Assembly (NCBI RefSeq): GCF_003012745.1
Contig: NZ_PXYK01000007.1
Span: 124,001 to 188,000 of the forward strand
Source: Kumtagia ephedrae
GTDB taxonomy: Bacteria > Pseudomonadota > Alphaproteobacteria > Rhizobiales > Rhizobiaceae
Direction: 5' to 3'
Length of the DNA stretch: 64,000 bases
Shown in pieces: positions 16,903 through 27,590 of this stretch; position 1 is the first letter of the stretch, and each line of letters opens with the position of its first letter. The position numbers were made by a program, and so were the translations under genes. A model generated the notes under the pieces. It was not told the origin of the DNA. It searched no databases and worked only from the letters and a program-made list of their open reading frames with translations.

Positions 16903-17556
16903 TCAGAACTTGTAGGAGAAGCCGGCCGTCACGGTGTGGGTGTTCAGCTCGACATCGCTGAAGCCGAGGATGTCCTCCTTGCCGAAGTCGTAGTAGCGGT
17001 ACTCCAGGCGGCCGATCAGGTTGTCGGTGAAGGCGTATTCGGCACCGCCGCCAACGGTCCAGCCCGTATAGCTCTGGTCTTCACTGAAGGTCGCGCCGCC
17101 GGCACTCGCATCCACCGAAGCCCTTGTGAAGGCGACCCCGCCGGTACCGAAGATCAATGTCCGATCCCAGGCATAGCCGACACGTCCGCGGATCGACGCC
17201 AGATAGTCCGTTCCGACCTCGACCTCCACGCCCGGAAACGCGAAGGTCTCGTCGTTCCAGGTCGCGTTGATGTCGCCTTCGACGCCGAACACGAACGATC
17301 CGACCTGCCAGTTGTAGCCGATAAAGCCGCCGAGCAGGCCGCCGTCGAAATCCCGGGAGCCGCTGCCGAATACCGCGTCGAACTCCGCTTCGTTCCAGGC
17401 ATAGCCGCCCTGGATGCCGACATAGCCGCCGGTCCATGTGAACACGGGCGCTTCGGCGATCGGCACGGGTTCCTGCACGATCGCGTCGGCCGCCATCGCG
17501 CCGGACGCGGCAATGAGGGAAAGAGCGGACGCGACGAAGATGGAACCAAGGCGCAC
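16903..17556 (-). CDS. Outer-membrane beta-barrel protein (Omp25/Omp31-like)
   Basis: A 217-residue precursor with signal peptide (residues ~1-22, cleavage after 'GAMA') and an eight-stranded beta-barrel pattern of alternating aromatic and polar residues: 'WTGGYVGIQGGYAWNEAEF', 'GFIGYNWQVGSFVFGVEGD', 'ASIRGRVGYAWDR', 'GWTVGGGAEYAF', ending in 'HTVTAGFSYKF' with the terminal Phe needed for barrel assembly. These are major surface proteins of Hyphomicrobiales. The GTG at 17556 has GGAGG five bases upstream; an ATG at 17583 would put that site inside the coding region. Confidence 0.88.
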   Translation of the reverse strand: MRLGSIFVASALSLIAASGAMAADAIVQEPVPIAEAPVFTWTGGYVGIQGGYAWNEAEFDAVFGSGSRDFDGGLLGGFIGYNWQVGSFVFGVEGDINATWNDETFAFPGVEVEVGTDYLASIRGRVGYAWDRTLIFGTGGVAFTRASVDASAGGATFSEDQSYTGWTVGGGAEYAFTDNLIGRLEYRYYDFGKEDILGFSDVELNTHTVTAGFSYKF

Positions 17557-17669
17557 AGCGGCCTCCACGTTAACGAAAATCAAGCCCGTCTACCCCTGGG
17601 CCTCTATCTAGCACACACAACCGGAGATAGCTGTAGCAAAACGGCATCAGCTATCTCCGACCAGCCCAT

Positions 17670-18224
17670 TCACCGCAGAAAATCGTCGATGCGCCGCAGC
17701 GTCACGCGGCGGTTCTGCCAGTTCTCGTTCTGGGTTGGCACCAGCAGGAACTCTTCGCCATAGCCGACGGTCTCCAGCGCCCGGCCGGGAATGCCGAACT
17801 CGCGCATCAGCACGCGACGCAGCGATTCGGCACGGCGCTCGGACAGGATCTGGTTGGAGGCGGCCGAGCCGACCGCGTCGGTGTGGCCCTCGATCAGCAC
17901 GGTGGTGCCCGGCCGCCGGCGCAGCAGGCGCTCAAGCGCGGTCGCGATGGCCTCGACCTTTTGGTATTGCGAGACGGGGATCTCGGCCGAGCCGAAGGCG
18001 AAGTTGATCGCCTGGATGTCGATCGATGGCGCGGCGCGGCGCAGGTCGGGCCGGCGCTTGAACTCGCGTGCGGTCACCCGCTGGTCGGGCCTTATCCGGC
18101 GCTCCGCCGGCGCTTCCAGGCGCCGCTCGATCTGGGCGGCGGACGGCATCGACTGCGCCGCGGCGACAGTCGGGAAAGCGAGCAGCGCGAGCGCAAGGGC
18201 GGCGAACTGGCGGCGGGTGGGCAT
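17670..18224 (-). CDS. OmpA family peptidoglycan-associating protein
   Basis: A 184-residue exported protein. The signal peptide (1-23) contains an RRQF sequence that could use Tat but also fits Sec. The C-terminal OmpA domain (about 70-180) shows 'INFAFGSAEIP', 'VLIEGHTDAVGS', 'NQILSERRAESLRRVL' and 'QNRRVTLRR', the residues that bind diaminopimelate in peptidoglycan. There is no beta-barrel, so it is a periplasmic tether or envelope-stress protein rather than a porin. An excellent GAAGGAG precedes ATG 18224. Confidence 0.9.
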   Translation of the reverse strand: MPTRRQFAALALALLAFPTVAAAQSMPSAAQIERRLEAPAERRIRPDQRVTAREFKRRPDLRRAAPSIDIQAINFAFGSAEIPVSQYQKVEAIATALERLLRRRPGTTVLIEGHTDAVGSAASNQILSERRAESLRRVLMREFGIPGRALETVGYGEEFLLVPTQNENWQNRRVTLRRIDDFLR

Positions 18225-18357
18225 GGATATCTCCTTCGGTGGTCGTCGTGCGGTGGATCGCCGATCGGCACCACTTCTGGACGGTGGAAGCTGAATCGTT
18301 GCTGAACGGCGTGTTCAGGCAGTAGGCAATGGGCAGTCGGCGATAGAGGCCCTTTAG

Positions 18358-18399
18358 CTACTGCCCTACTGCCCTACTGCCCTACTGCCCTACTGCCCT
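18358..18399. repeat. Tandem 8-bp repeat CTACTGCC, five copies
   Basis: Five perfect tandem copies of CTACTGCC fill 18358-18397. The reverse complement GGCAGTAG occurs once at 18319-18326, about 30 bases away, so the array can pair with it. It lies between the stop of the acetyltransferase gene and the start of the ompA-type gene, both on the minus strand. Confidence 0.85.
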
Positions 18400-18400
18400 C

Positions 18401-18964
18401 TTACCGCATCACCACGGCAGAGCGCTCGGCGAAACTCATCGGATGGACGACCTCGCGCTTCTGGCCGATCGGCGAGAAGCCGATCTTCTGGTAGAGCGGC
18501 AGGGCGGCGGGATGGTCGAGCGTGCAGGTCTGCACCGACACCTTCTGCGGCTCGTAGGACCACGCCGCCGCGACGGCGGAGCCGAGGAACCAGCGGCCGA
18601 GCCCCTGGCCCGTCGCGTGCTCCATCAGGCCGAAATAGGCGAGCTCGACCTCCTCAGGCAGGTCGGTCTTGAGGTCGAAGAAGCCCGCCGGCGCACCGTC
18701 GACATAAAGCACCCGGATATCGCGCTCGGGCTTGCGCAGCCCCTCCTCCATTTCTTCATCGGAGAGCCGCAAGGCATTGACCCAATGCCACTTCCGCCCG
18801 ACCCGGTCGATCAGATAGCGATAGTAGTGGACCGGAATGTCGCGGACCCTGAGCAGCGCGATCTGCCGGTTGTACGGCAAGGGCGCGTACTGCGCCGGCG
18901 GCCGCGCCATTTCGAGGAACGTCACGGTCACGTCTATCGTCTCGGGCAACTTCGTGTCGGCCAT
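18401..18964 (-). CDS. GNAT family N-acetyltransferase
   Basis: A 187-residue GCN5-related acetyltransferase. The acetyl-CoA-binding region is seen at 'ELAYFGLMEHATGQGLGRW' (the Q-x-x-G-x-G/A motif), followed by 'VSVQTCTLDHPAALPLYQKI' and 'GFSPIGQKR'. The acceptor substrate is unknown. Its ATG (AAGGA seven bases upstream) starts one base after the stop of the sulfurtransferase gene, so the two form an operon with likely coupled translation. Confidence 0.87.
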   Translation of the reverse strand: MADTKLPETIDVTVTFLEMARPPAQYAPLPYNRQIALLRVRDIPVHYYRYLIDRVGRKWHWVNALRLSDEEMEEGLRKPERDIRVLYVDGAPAGFFDLKTDLPEEVELAYFGLMEHATGQGLGRWFLGSAVAAAWSYEPQKVSVQTCTLDHPAALPLYQKIGFSPIGQKREVVHPMSFAERSAVVMR

Positions 18965-18965
18965 G

Positions 18966-19817
18966 TCAGTCCTTGCCTGTGACGACGGGCGTATCGGAGT
19001 TCCCGCCCCATTCGGTCCACGACCCGTCATAGAGCCGGTTGTCACCGTGTCCGACGCTCTGCAGCGCCAGCGTGATAACGGCCGCCGTAACACCGGAGCC
19101 GCAGGAGGTGACGACCGGCTTCGACAGGTCGAGCCCTGCCTCCGCCAGTTTGCGACGCAGTGCCTCGACCGGCAGCAAATGGCCGTTTTCCGACAGCGAG
19201 ACGGCGGGCACGTTCTTCGCGCCCGGCATGTGGCCGGAACGCACGCCCTTGCGCGGCTCCGGGTCGGTTCCGGCAAAGCGGCCCGGCGGGCGCGCGTCGG
19301 CGATCTGCGCCGTGCCCGCCTCGACCACCTCGCGCATGTCGGCGAGGCTCGCCACCCGCTTCGCGTCGAAATCGGTGAAGAACACGTTGGGCGCCGTGCG
19401 TGTCGCCTCGGCCGTGACCGGACGTCCGGCCGCCTTCCAGTTGTCGAAGCCGCCGTCGAGGACAAAAACCTCCGGCGCCCCCATGACGCGGAACATCCAC
19501 CAGACGCGCGGCGCCGAAAACATGCCGGGGCCGTCATAGACGACAATGGTGTCGTCGGCCGAAATCCCCATCGAGCCGACATGCTGGGCAAAGACCGCCG
19601 GCCGCGGCAGCGTGTGCGGCAGACCCGAATCGGGATCGACGACCAGGTCCTGATCGAAAAAGATCGCGCCCGGTATGTGGGCCGCGTCATATTCGGCCTT
19701 GGCATCGCGGCCCTGCGCCGGCAGGTACCAGGAGGCATCGACGATCGACAGGCCGGGGCGGCCGAGTTGGCCCTGCAGCCAGTCGGCGTCGACGACGAAC
19801 GGGCTTTTCTCCGGCAT
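18966..19817 (-). CDS. sseA: 3-mercaptopyruvate/thiosulfate sulfurtransferase
   Basis: A 283-residue protein of two rhodanese domains. The N-terminal domain is structural ('LSIVDASWYLP', 'VVYDGPGMFSAPRVWWMF'); the C-terminal one has the active-site loop 'VTSCGSGVTAAV', where CGSGVT is typical of mercaptopyruvate sulfurtransferases rather than of thiosulfate-preferring rhodaneses (CRKGVT). It moves sulfur from 3-mercaptopyruvate to thiol acceptors or cyanide. I start at ATG 19817, which has GGAGG five bases upstream. In an operon with the downstream GNAT gene. Confidence 0.93.
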   Translation of the reverse strand: MPEKSPFVVDADWLQGQLGRPGLSIVDASWYLPAQGRDAKAEYDAAHIPGAIFFDQDLVVDPDSGLPHTLPRPAVFAQHVGSMGISADDTIVVYDGPGMFSAPRVWWMFRVMGAPEVFVLDGGFDNWKAAGRPVTAEATRTAPNVFFTDFDAKRVASLADMREVVEAGTAQIADARPPGRFAGTDPEPRKGVRSGHMPGAKNVPAVSLSENGHLLPVEALRRKLAEAGLDLSKPVVTSCGSGVTAAVITLALQSVGHGDNRLYDGSWTEWGGNSDTPVVTGKD

Positions 19818-20057
19818 GCGCGCCTCCATAGCAACGGCCACTGCTTCTCGCATATCGCGGCCCGGGCAAAAAGGGGCAGCGCTGCTTTCCTGCATGGGCA
19901 GCACCCCGGCTCCGCCGGTCTTGATCCCGGATGGTGCCATTCTCGCCATTCTTGCGGTCGTTCGGCCACATCATGGCTGGAAGGCCATCCTTCCCGGCAC
20001 AAATAGCAGAGACACGCCCTCGCCCGCCATGCGAGGAATCACGAAGGAGAGCCTGCC

Positions 20058-20378
20058 ATGATCAAGCGCATCTGGAACGGTTTCACGACCCGCGAAAATG
20101 CCGACGCCTATGAGCGGCTGCTCGACGGCTTCGTTTTTCCGGGCATCGAGGCGAAAAGGATCCCGGGCTACCGCTCGATCGAGCTGTTGCGGCGCGAGGT
20201 GGGCGACGAGGTGCAGTTCACCACGGTGATGTGCTTCGATTCGCTTGCCAACGTCGTCGCCTTCCAGGGCGCCGACTATGAGATAGCCTATGTGCCGGAA
20301 GAAGCCCGAAGGATTTTGAAGCGCTGGGATGAGCGCTCGACGCATCATGAGGTGCGGCAGACGCGGATTTATGGCTGA
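20058..20378 (+). CDS. Antibiotic biosynthesis monooxygenase (ABM)-like protein
   Basis: A 106-residue single-domain protein with the ferredoxin-like ABM/HmoA pattern ('IKRIWNGFTTRENADAYERLL', 'VQFTTVMCFDSLANVVAFQG', 'YVPEEARRILKRWDERSTHHEV'). Such dimers include quinol monooxygenases and IsdG-type haem enzymes, but many have no known activity; no haem-ligand motif can be singled out here. A strong AAGGAGAG precedes ATG 20058. It is convergent with the AlaX gene (8 bases apart). Confidence 0.75.
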   Translation: MIKRIWNGFTTRENADAYERLLDGFVFPGIEAKRIPGYRSIELLRREVGDEVQFTTVMCFDSLANVVAFQGADYEIAYVPEEARRILKRWDERSTHHEVRQTRIYG

Positions 20379-20386
20379 TCCGGCGG

Positions 20387-21121
20387 TTAGCTCGGCAATT
20401 CGCCGAAGCGTATGCGGAAGCGGCGCTTCTCCCGCCCCTTTTTCTCGATCTTGCCGATGTGGATCGGACCGACCTCGCCGGTCGAGCGCACATGCGTGCC
20501 GCCGCAGGGCTGGCTGTCGATCCCCCCGTCGTCGCCGATGCAGACCAGCCGGATACGGCCGGTGCCCGAGGGCGGGCGGACGTTCTTCGACTTCACCAGC
20601 CCGGGATTGGCGGCGAGATCGGCATCGGTGATCCAGCGGGTGAACACCGGCTGCTCCGCCGAGACGAGTTGCATCAGCTTTTCGCTGACCAGTTCCTTGG
20701 TGTAGCCCGCGTCGGGAATGTCGAAATCGACGCGGCTCTCCTCCTCGCCGACCGACGCGCCGGTGATCGGGAACGGACAGACCACGGTGAGCAGGTGGCA
20801 GGCCGTATGCATGCGCATCAGCAGATGCCGGCGCGGCCAATCGATGAACAGGCCGACCACTTCGCCGGCGACCGGCAGCGGCTGATCCGGCGCCGGCAGA
20901 TGGATGATCTCGTCCTTGCTCTCGCCGGTGATGGTGGCGGCGATGGCGATGCGGCTGCCATCGGGTCGCAGGAGATGGCCGGTGTCGCCCGGCTGGCCGC
21001 CCGACGTGGCGTAGAAGATGGTCTTGTCGAGCACGACGCCGCCGCGCTCGTTGACGCCGAGGACCGTCGCATGCGCTTCGGCGAGATAGGCATCGTCGCG
21101 GAACAGTGCCTCGGTCGGCAT
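20387..21121 (-). CDS. Alanyl-tRNA editing protein AlaX
   Basis: A 244-residue stand-alone editing protein that hydrolyses Ser- or Gly-mischarged tRNA-Ala. The zinc site is visible as 'RMHTACHLL' (HxxxH) and the distal 'QPCGGTHV' (CxxxH); the fold begins with 'ATVLGVNERGGVVLDKTIFYATSGGQPGD'. The length places it in the longer AlaX class. Its ATG (21121) shares one base with the TGA of the cysteine synthase gene, so it is translated as the second gene of that operon. Confidence 0.92.
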   Translation of the reverse strand: MPTEALFRDDAYLAEAHATVLGVNERGGVVLDKTIFYATSGGQPGDTGHLLRPDGSRIAIAATITGESKDEIIHLPAPDQPLPVAGEVVGLFIDWPRRHLLMRMHTACHLLTVVCPFPITGASVGEEESRVDFDIPDAGYTKELVSEKLMQLVSAEQPVFTRWITDADLAANPGLVKSKNVRPPSGTGRIRLVCIGDDGGIDSQPCGGTHVRSTGEVGPIHIGKIEKKGREKRRFRIRFGELPS

Positions 21122-22155
21122 CACGGCACCGGCTCGTACGGCACGGGAATGTCGGCCGTCCGGTCCATCCAGTCGGGGATCGGCAGGTTCTTGGTGCGCA
21201 GGAAATCCGGATTGAACAGCTTCGACTGGTAGCGCGTACCGTAGTCGGCGAGCACCGTCACGATGGTGTGGCCGGGGCCGAGCTCGCGCGCCAGGCGGAT
21301 GGCGCCGGCAATGTTGATGCCGGTCGAGCCGCCAAGGCAGAGCCCCTCCTCCTGCACGAGGTCGAAAATGATCGGCAGGGCCTCCTCGTCCGGGATCTGG
21401 TAGGAAAAGTCGGGCGCGAAACCTTCGAGATTGGCGGTGATGCGCCCCTGCCCTATGCCTTCGGTGATCGAGCTGCCTTCTGCCTTCAGCGCGCCGGTCG
21501 TGTAATAGCTGTGCAGTGCCGCCCCCAACGGATCGGCGATGGCTATCTTGACGTCCTTGCGCTTGGCCCTCAGCCCGATGGCGACCCCGGCCAGCGTGCC
21601 GCCGGTGCCGACCGCCGACACGAAGCCGTCGACCTTGCCGTTAGTCTGCGCCCAGATCTCCTCGGCGGTGGTGGCGATATGGCCGTCGCGGTTGGCGACG
21701 TTGTCGAACTGATTGGCCCAGATGGCGCCGCTGTTGTCGCTGCGGGCGAGCTGCTCGGCGAGCCGCCCGGATACCTTCACGTAGTTGTTCGGATTCTTGT
21801 ACGGCACCGCCGGCACTTCGATGAGCTCGGCGCCGAGCAGTCGCAGCGCGTCCTTCTTCTCCTGGCTCTGGGTATCGGGAATGACGATCACCGTGCGATA
21901 GCCGAGCGCCTTGGCGACCACGGTCAGCCCGATGCCGGTATTGCCCGCCGTACCTTCCACGATCACGCCGCCGGGCCGCAGCAGGCCGCGCTTCTCCGCG
22001 TCGCGAATGATGAACAGGCCGGCGCGGTCCTTGACCGACTGGCCCGGGTTCATGAACTCGGCCTTCCCGAGGATCTCGCACCCGGTCTCCTCCGAAGCGC
22101 GGCGCAGCCGGATGAGCGGCGTGTTGCCGATCGCGTCGATGACCGAACCAAGCAT
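21121..22155 (-). CDS. cysK: Cysteine synthase A (O-acetylserine sulfhydrylase)
   Basis: A 344-residue PLP enzyme making cysteine from O-acetylserine and sulfide. Visible: 'IGNTPLIRL', the PLP-lysine in 'NPGQSVKDRAG', 'EGTAGNTGIGLTVVAKALGY', the phosphate loop 'SAVGTGGTLAGVA' and 'LGGSTGINIAGA'. The PLP-binding segment EGTAGNTG instead of EPTSGNTG, and the length, mark a distinct subgroup common in rhizobia. ATG 22155 has only a weak GGGAA. Its stop overlaps the AlaX start (TGATG). Confidence 0.92.
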   Translation of the reverse strand: MLGSVIDAIGNTPLIRLRRASEETGCEILGKAEFMNPGQSVKDRAGLFIIRDAEKRGLLRPGGVIVEGTAGNTGIGLTVVAKALGYRTVIVIPDTQSQEKKDALRLLGAELIEVPAVPYKNPNNYVKVSGRLAEQLARSDNSGAIWANQFDNVANRDGHIATTAEEIWAQTNGKVDGFVSAVGTGGTLAGVAIGLRAKRKDVKIAIADPLGAALHSYYTTGALKAEGSSITEGIGQGRITANLEGFAPDFSYQIPDEEALPIIFDLVQEEGLCLGGSTGINIAGAIRLARELGPGHTIVTVLADYGTRYQSKLFNPDFLRTKNLPIPDWMDRTADIPVPYEPVP

Positions 22156-22340
22156 GAGGCAGTTCCCGTTGCGCAGGCGGCACCGGCGAAGCGCTGCCGC
22201 TGTTGAAGGACGTGGCGGCGCCTGCCGCCATTTCGACCGCCTTCCTGCCAGAGACCGCCCCGACATTCAACACGCCGGTCGGGATAGAAGAACGCTGGTC
22301 CATGGGAAATACCGGCGCGGCGTGATCCCGCAACGGCGTG

Positions 22341-23537
22341 TCATGCCGCATGGGCCGGCTTGGCGTCGCGAGCGGCGAGATAGACGACAAGGGCCAGTCC
22401 GAGCACCAGCGCGATGAACAGGAACAGCGCCGAATAGGCGGCGGCCGGCTCGCCGGGCACCGTGCCGCCGGTCACCACCGCGCCGGTGGCGAACTGCAGA
22501 AGCCCGGCACCGCCGATGACGAAAAAATTCATCAGGGTGACGCCGCGCCCGATCAGGTGCGGTGGCATGAAGGCCCGCGCATGCGCCATCAGCAGGCCGT
22601 AGCTGCCGCCGGCGACCCCGATCAGCACCAGCAGCGCCGTAGCCGACCCGAGCGAACTCTGTGGATGAAGGCCGAGCGCGAGCAGCGCCGAGAGGCTGAT
22701 CGTTGTCCCCACGACCGCCACCCATTTGCGCGTGCCGAAGAACTGGTCGAGCGGGCCATAGATGAAGGCGCCCGCCGCCATGGCCAGCGCCATCAGGACC
22801 GTGGCGTTGCCGATCGCCAGCATGTCGGCGGCATGGACATCGGCGAGATAGGGACCTGCCCACAGGCCGCGAATGCAGGCGGACGGCGCGTAGGCGACCA
22901 TGGTCAGCGGGATGATCGGCCACAGCACGCGCAGCCGCAGCAGCTCGGCGAACCCGGCAAATCCCGTGGAGCCGCTGCCGGCATGCGGATTTTCCGGATC
23001 GCGCACGAGCGCAAAGACCAGCGCCGCGATCAGCAGGGTGAACACGCCGAGCCCGGCCATGACCGGGCGCCAGCCGAACGCCTCGGCGGCATAGGCCAGC
23101 GGCGAGGCGCCGAGGACGTTGCCGGCCGTGCCGAAGGCGACGATCCACGACGACAGCATGGCGAATTTGGCCGGCGTGTAGCGGCGCGCAAAGATGAACA
23201 GCGCCGCCATCAGGACCGGGGCGCAGCCGATCCCCATCAGCCCGGTGGCGAAAATGACCATCCAGGGTGCCGTAGCGGCGGAAAACAGGAAGGTTCCGCC
23301 GCCCGCGCCGAATATCATCAATGTCACCGCGGTATAGCGCGGCCCGATGCGGTCGAGCGCAACGCCGACCGGGAACTGCGACAGCGCGAAGGTCAGGAAG
23401 AACACGCCGGAGGCGATGGAGAAGTCGGCCTTGGTCATGCCGAGCTCGCTGCCGAGCACCGGCGTGAGCACGGCCAGGAATGAGCGGTAGAACTGGGAAA
23501 GCACATAGGCGACTGCGAGTGCCGCGATGCCGGCCAT
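22341..23537 (-). CDS. MFS transporter
   Basis: A 398-residue major facilitator with about 12 hydrophobic segments and the loop-2 motif in a diverged form ('GVALDRIGPRYT'). The C-terminus is hydrophilic and short. The closest group I recognise is the nitrate/sugar-phosphate-like MFS_1 family, but the substrate is unknown. ATG 23537 has GAGAGG upstream and starts just before the first membrane segment. It is not clearly coupled to its neighbours. Confidence 0.85.
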   Translation of the reverse strand: MAGIAALAVAYVLSQFYRSFLAVLTPVLGSELGMTKADFSIASGVFFLTFALSQFPVGVALDRIGPRYTAVTLMIFGAGGGTFLFSAATAPWMVIFATGLMGIGCAPVLMAALFIFARRYTPAKFAMLSSWIVAFGTAGNVLGASPLAYAAEAFGWRPVMAGLGVFTLLIAALVFALVRDPENPHAGSGSTGFAGFAELLRLRVLWPIIPLTMVAYAPSACIRGLWAGPYLADVHAADMLAIGNATVLMALAMAAGAFIYGPLDQFFGTRKWVAVVGTTISLSALLALGLHPQSSLGSATALLVLIGVAGGSYGLLMAHARAFMPPHLIGRGVTLMNFFVIGGAGLLQFATGAVVTGGTVPGEPAAAYSALFLFIALVLGLALVVYLAARDAKPAHAA

Positions 23538-23661
23538 GTCCTCTCCCGTCTCCCCGAAAATGCAAGTGGCGGCCGAAGCGCTCGCTGCGGCCGCCACCTT
23601 GTTTCATCGTCGAGTGCCGCGCAATTGGACCAAACGCGGCTTCGTTCGGCCCAACCGCAGG

Positions 23662-25131
<1,470 letters not shown>

Positions 25132-25578
25132 AATTGTCTCTTTCAGGCGGCATCGGCCGCCAACTATCTGCCGCGGCAGGGCGCAACCTGCCGTCGAGCA
25201 TCATTACGTGAAACGACAAGGCGGCAGGCTGGTTGGCCCGCGCGGCTGCGCTGTCGTGCCCGCGCTTCAGAATACGCGGGGCTTCGTCTCCATGCCGGGA
25301 TAAGCGGGGAAGGAGAACACGAGACGCAACCAGTCCCATCCGATCGGGAAAGCCGCATCATTCGCGGCCCAAGCGCCTGTTGGCTGCGCATATGGCCCAT
25401 TCGCCGGGCAATTGCAAGGTGCCATTGTGCATCGCAGCAATGCAGCAGGGGTGGCGGGGGGTAGAAGTGACGTGGATCGCATGCCCTCTTTGCGTCCATA
25501 CCTGGCATCGGTTGCTGCGTCGGCTTGACAGGAAAAACGCTGTCGTCCTTTGTCACGCTGCAAATTCGGGGGGACAAG
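25132..25578. other. 447-base intergenic region between divergent genes
   Basis: This stretch holds the leaders of the helicase (minus strand) and the small lipoprotein (plus strand). On the plus strand TTGACA at 25525-25530 could be a -35 box, but the base composition 17-18 bases downstream gives no convincing -10. No gene is recognisable. Confidence 0.4.
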
Positions 25579-25887
25579 ATGAGACCATTCGCCATAACTC
25601 TGTTGGTGGCGTCGGCCGCGCTGGGCGGCTGTTCGACGGTTCAGGACGATGTGAGGAACGACCGCGAGGCTGCCATCGCTCGCTGCGTCAGACAGGTCGA
25701 TCTGTCTGGTCCGCGCTTCAAGGCGCATGCCATGACCTATATGGGCGTATCACGCGAGAGCCTGGCAACGACGATGTGCGATCGGCTGGCCAACGGCGTT
25801 GCCGAAGGCCGCATCGACCAGAGCGACATCAATCGCCTGATAAGAACCGGCCAACTGACGAGCAAATTCAGTTTCCTCAGGGGATAG
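25579..25887 (+). CDS. Small lipoprotein
   Basis: A 102-residue lipoprotein: signal peptide MRPFAITLLVASAAL with lipobox LGGC (cysteine 18), then a mature part of about 85 residues with two further cysteines ('AIARCVRQVD', 'TTMCDRLANG') that probably form a disulfide. The end ('DQSDINRLIRTGQLTSKF') is predicted helical. No known family. The start ATG 25579 is preceded by GGGGGAC; an earlier ATG would place the signal peptide internally. Confidence 0.65.
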   Translation: MRPFAITLLVASAALGGCSTVQDDVRNDREAAIARCVRQVDLSGPRFKAHAMTYMGVSRESLATTMCDRLANGVAEGRIDQSDINRLIRTGQLTSKFSFLRG

Positions 25888-26307
25888 AATCCAAGCGTCA
25901 TCCTCCACGCCCTGCTTTTGCAGTCTGGCCATTGAAAGGAAAGTGCGGGAAGCGGGGCGCGGGGCCGAGCCTCTCTAAGTAAAGTACGTGGCGCGGTGAC
26001 CCGCGCCCCGCCGGCGTTCTTGCCCGTCCGCTAACCCGCATTCGCGCGACCTTCGCGGCTGGGGCCCGGGTCTCCAGCTCACGCCAGCCGCGCTACCGAT
26101 TGCGCGACCGACCCGGCGCCGACGCTCCCTCCTGATACCCGGTGCGCACCAAGTTCCCGCAGGAAGCGGCTTTCACGGCGAAATATAGGTGAGGCGGAAA
26201 GGGAGGGGATAGAATCGCATTTTCCGAACCTGCCGCTCGACGCGGGGAAACAGGTAAGTGACGGCGACGGTTCACTTTTCCCGTGCACAGCGCGAGACGA
26301 TACCGTC
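25888..26307. other. 420-base intergenic region with a long GC-rich hairpin
   Basis: Between the lipoprotein gene and the convergent UPF0173 gene. Apart from the inverted repeat at 25952-26011 I see no gene, tRNA or terminator with a T run. ORFs here on both strands have no protein-like character. Confidence 0.4.
25952..26011. repeat. Perfect 12-bp inverted repeat with 36-base loop
   Basis: GCGGGGCGCGGG at 25952-25963 is matched by its reverse complement CCCGCGCCCCGC at 26000-26011. The loop contains further partial pairing (GCGCGG). No T run follows on either side, so it is not a standard terminator. Confidence 0.7.
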
Positions 26308-27009
26308 TCAGATTTCCCTCGCTTGCCCCACCGTCGGCAGCACCAGCTCGGTGCCGCTGCCTTCCATGCCGGAGACGAATTTGTCGGCGCTCTGGTCGAG
26401 CACTCCGAACGTGCCATAGTGGCAGGGCACCACGGCCTCGAACTGGAAGAAGCGCCGGCAGGCCAGAGCCGCAACGGCGCCGCCCATGGTGAAGCGATCG
26501 CCCACCGGCACCAGGCCGATCTGCGGCTGATGCAACTCGTTGATCAGCGCCATGTCGGAAAAGATGTCGGTGTCGCCCATGTGGTAGAGCGTCCTGTCGT
26601 CGGGGAAGTGCAGCACCAGCCCGTTGGGATTGCCGAGATAGACCGCCTGGCCGTTCTCCTGCGTCAAGGCCGAGGAGTGCACGGCGTTGACGAAGGTCAC
26701 GGTGAAGCCGCCGCAATCGACCGTACCGCCGTGATTGCCGGGATTGACGTTTTCGATGCCCTTGCCGGCGACGAAGTCCGATATTTCCGCATTGGCGACC
26801 AGCATCGCCCCCGTCTTCTTCAGAATCGCTATGGTGTCGCCGAAATGATCGTTGTGCCCGTGGGTGAGCAGCACATGGGTGACGCCCTCGGCCGGCTCTT
26901 CCCAGCCGCCGGGCCACGACGGATTGCCGGAGAGGAACGGATCGATCAGGATTTTCGCGTCGCCGGCTTCGGCGCGAAAGGCCGAATGGCCGTACCAGGT
27001 GAGTTTCAT
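26308..27009 (-). CDS. UPF0173 metal-dependent hydrolase
   Basis: A 233-residue MBL-fold protein of the UPF0173/YtkL group: starts '[12 protein letters not shown]' and has the metal motif '[11 protein letters not shown]' (HxHxDH) plus 'VNAVHSS', '[11 protein letters not shown]' and '[13 protein letters not shown]'. The biological substrate of the family is unknown. ATG 27009 has GAGGAG upstream. It is divergent from ruvX (95 bases between starts). Confidence 0.92.
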   Translation of the reverse strand: MKLTWYGHSAFRAEAGDAKILIDPFLSGNPSWPGGWEEPAEGVTHVLLTHGHNDHFGDTIAILKKTGAMLVANAEISDFVAGKGIENVNPGNHGGTVDCGGFTVTFVNAVHSSALTQENGQAVYLGNPNGLVLHFPDDRTLYHMGDTDIFSDMALINELHQPQIGLVPVGDRFTMGGAVAALACRRFFQFEAVVPCHYGTFGVLDQSADKFVSGMEGSGTELVLPTVGQAREI

Positions 27010-27104
27010 GGCGCACTCCTCGATTTCGGTTGCGGGCGAGGATAGAACGCGCGACGGCGAGGGCAAGGGCGGAGCGCCCGGAAGCGGACCGAAAAGGACA
27101 GCCA

Positions 27105-27590
27105 ATGACCGTGGTTGCAATCGAATCGCTCGCCGATCATCTGAGCGGCGGCAGGACGCTTGCCGGGCTGGATCTCGGCGAGAAGACCATCGGCGTTGCC
27201 GTCTCCGACCGCGGCTTCTCCTTCGCCCATCCCCGCCCGGTGATCCTGCGGAAAAAATTCACCGCCGATGCCGAGGCGCTGCTCACGCGGCTGAAGGCCG
27301 AGGACGTCGGCGCGATCATCATCGGCCTGCCGGTCAACATGGACGGCAGCGAGGGACCCCGCGCCCAGGCGACACGCGCCTTCGTGCGCAACATGGCGCG
27401 GCTGACCGCGCTTCCCTTCGCATTCTGGGACGAGCGGCTGTCGACGGTCGCGGCGGAGCGCACGCTGATCGAGATGGATTTTTCGCGAGCCAGGCGCAAG
27501 GAGAAGATCGATTCGGCGGCGGCCGCCTTCATCCTGCAAGGCGTCCTGGACCGGCTTCAGGTGCTGCGGGCCGGCTCCACGCCGGAATAG
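27105..27590 (+). CDS. ruvX: Putative pre-16S rRNA nuclease/Holliday junction resolvase RuvX (YqgF)
   Basis: A 161-residue RNase H-fold nuclease. The catalytic acidic residues lie in '[16 protein letters not shown]', '[14 protein letters not shown]' and '[12 protein letters not shown]'; '[15 protein letters not shown]' is the other conserved block. The family trims the 5' end of 16S rRNA and may resolve recombination junctions. ATG 27105 is preceded by AAAGGAC. The last 34 bases overlap the 3' end of the membrane-protein gene on the other strand. Confidence 0.93.
   Translation: MTVVAIESLADHLSGGRTLAGLDLGEKTIGVAVSDRGFSFAHPRPVILRKKFTADAEALLTRLKAEDVGAIIIGLPVNMDGSEGPRAQATRAFVRNMARLTALPFAFWDERLSTVAAERTLIEMDFSRARRKEKIDSAAAAFILQGVLDRLQVLRAGSTPE

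Noticed and set aside
18358-18399. CRISPR-like array
   Set aside because: The 8-bp units are directly adjacent, without spacers, and there are no cas genes.
25900-26120. Search for tRNA or tmRNA in a GC-rich non-coding stretch with a long stem
   Set aside because: No T-loop consensus (GTTCRAnYC) and no acceptor pairing could be found on either strand.
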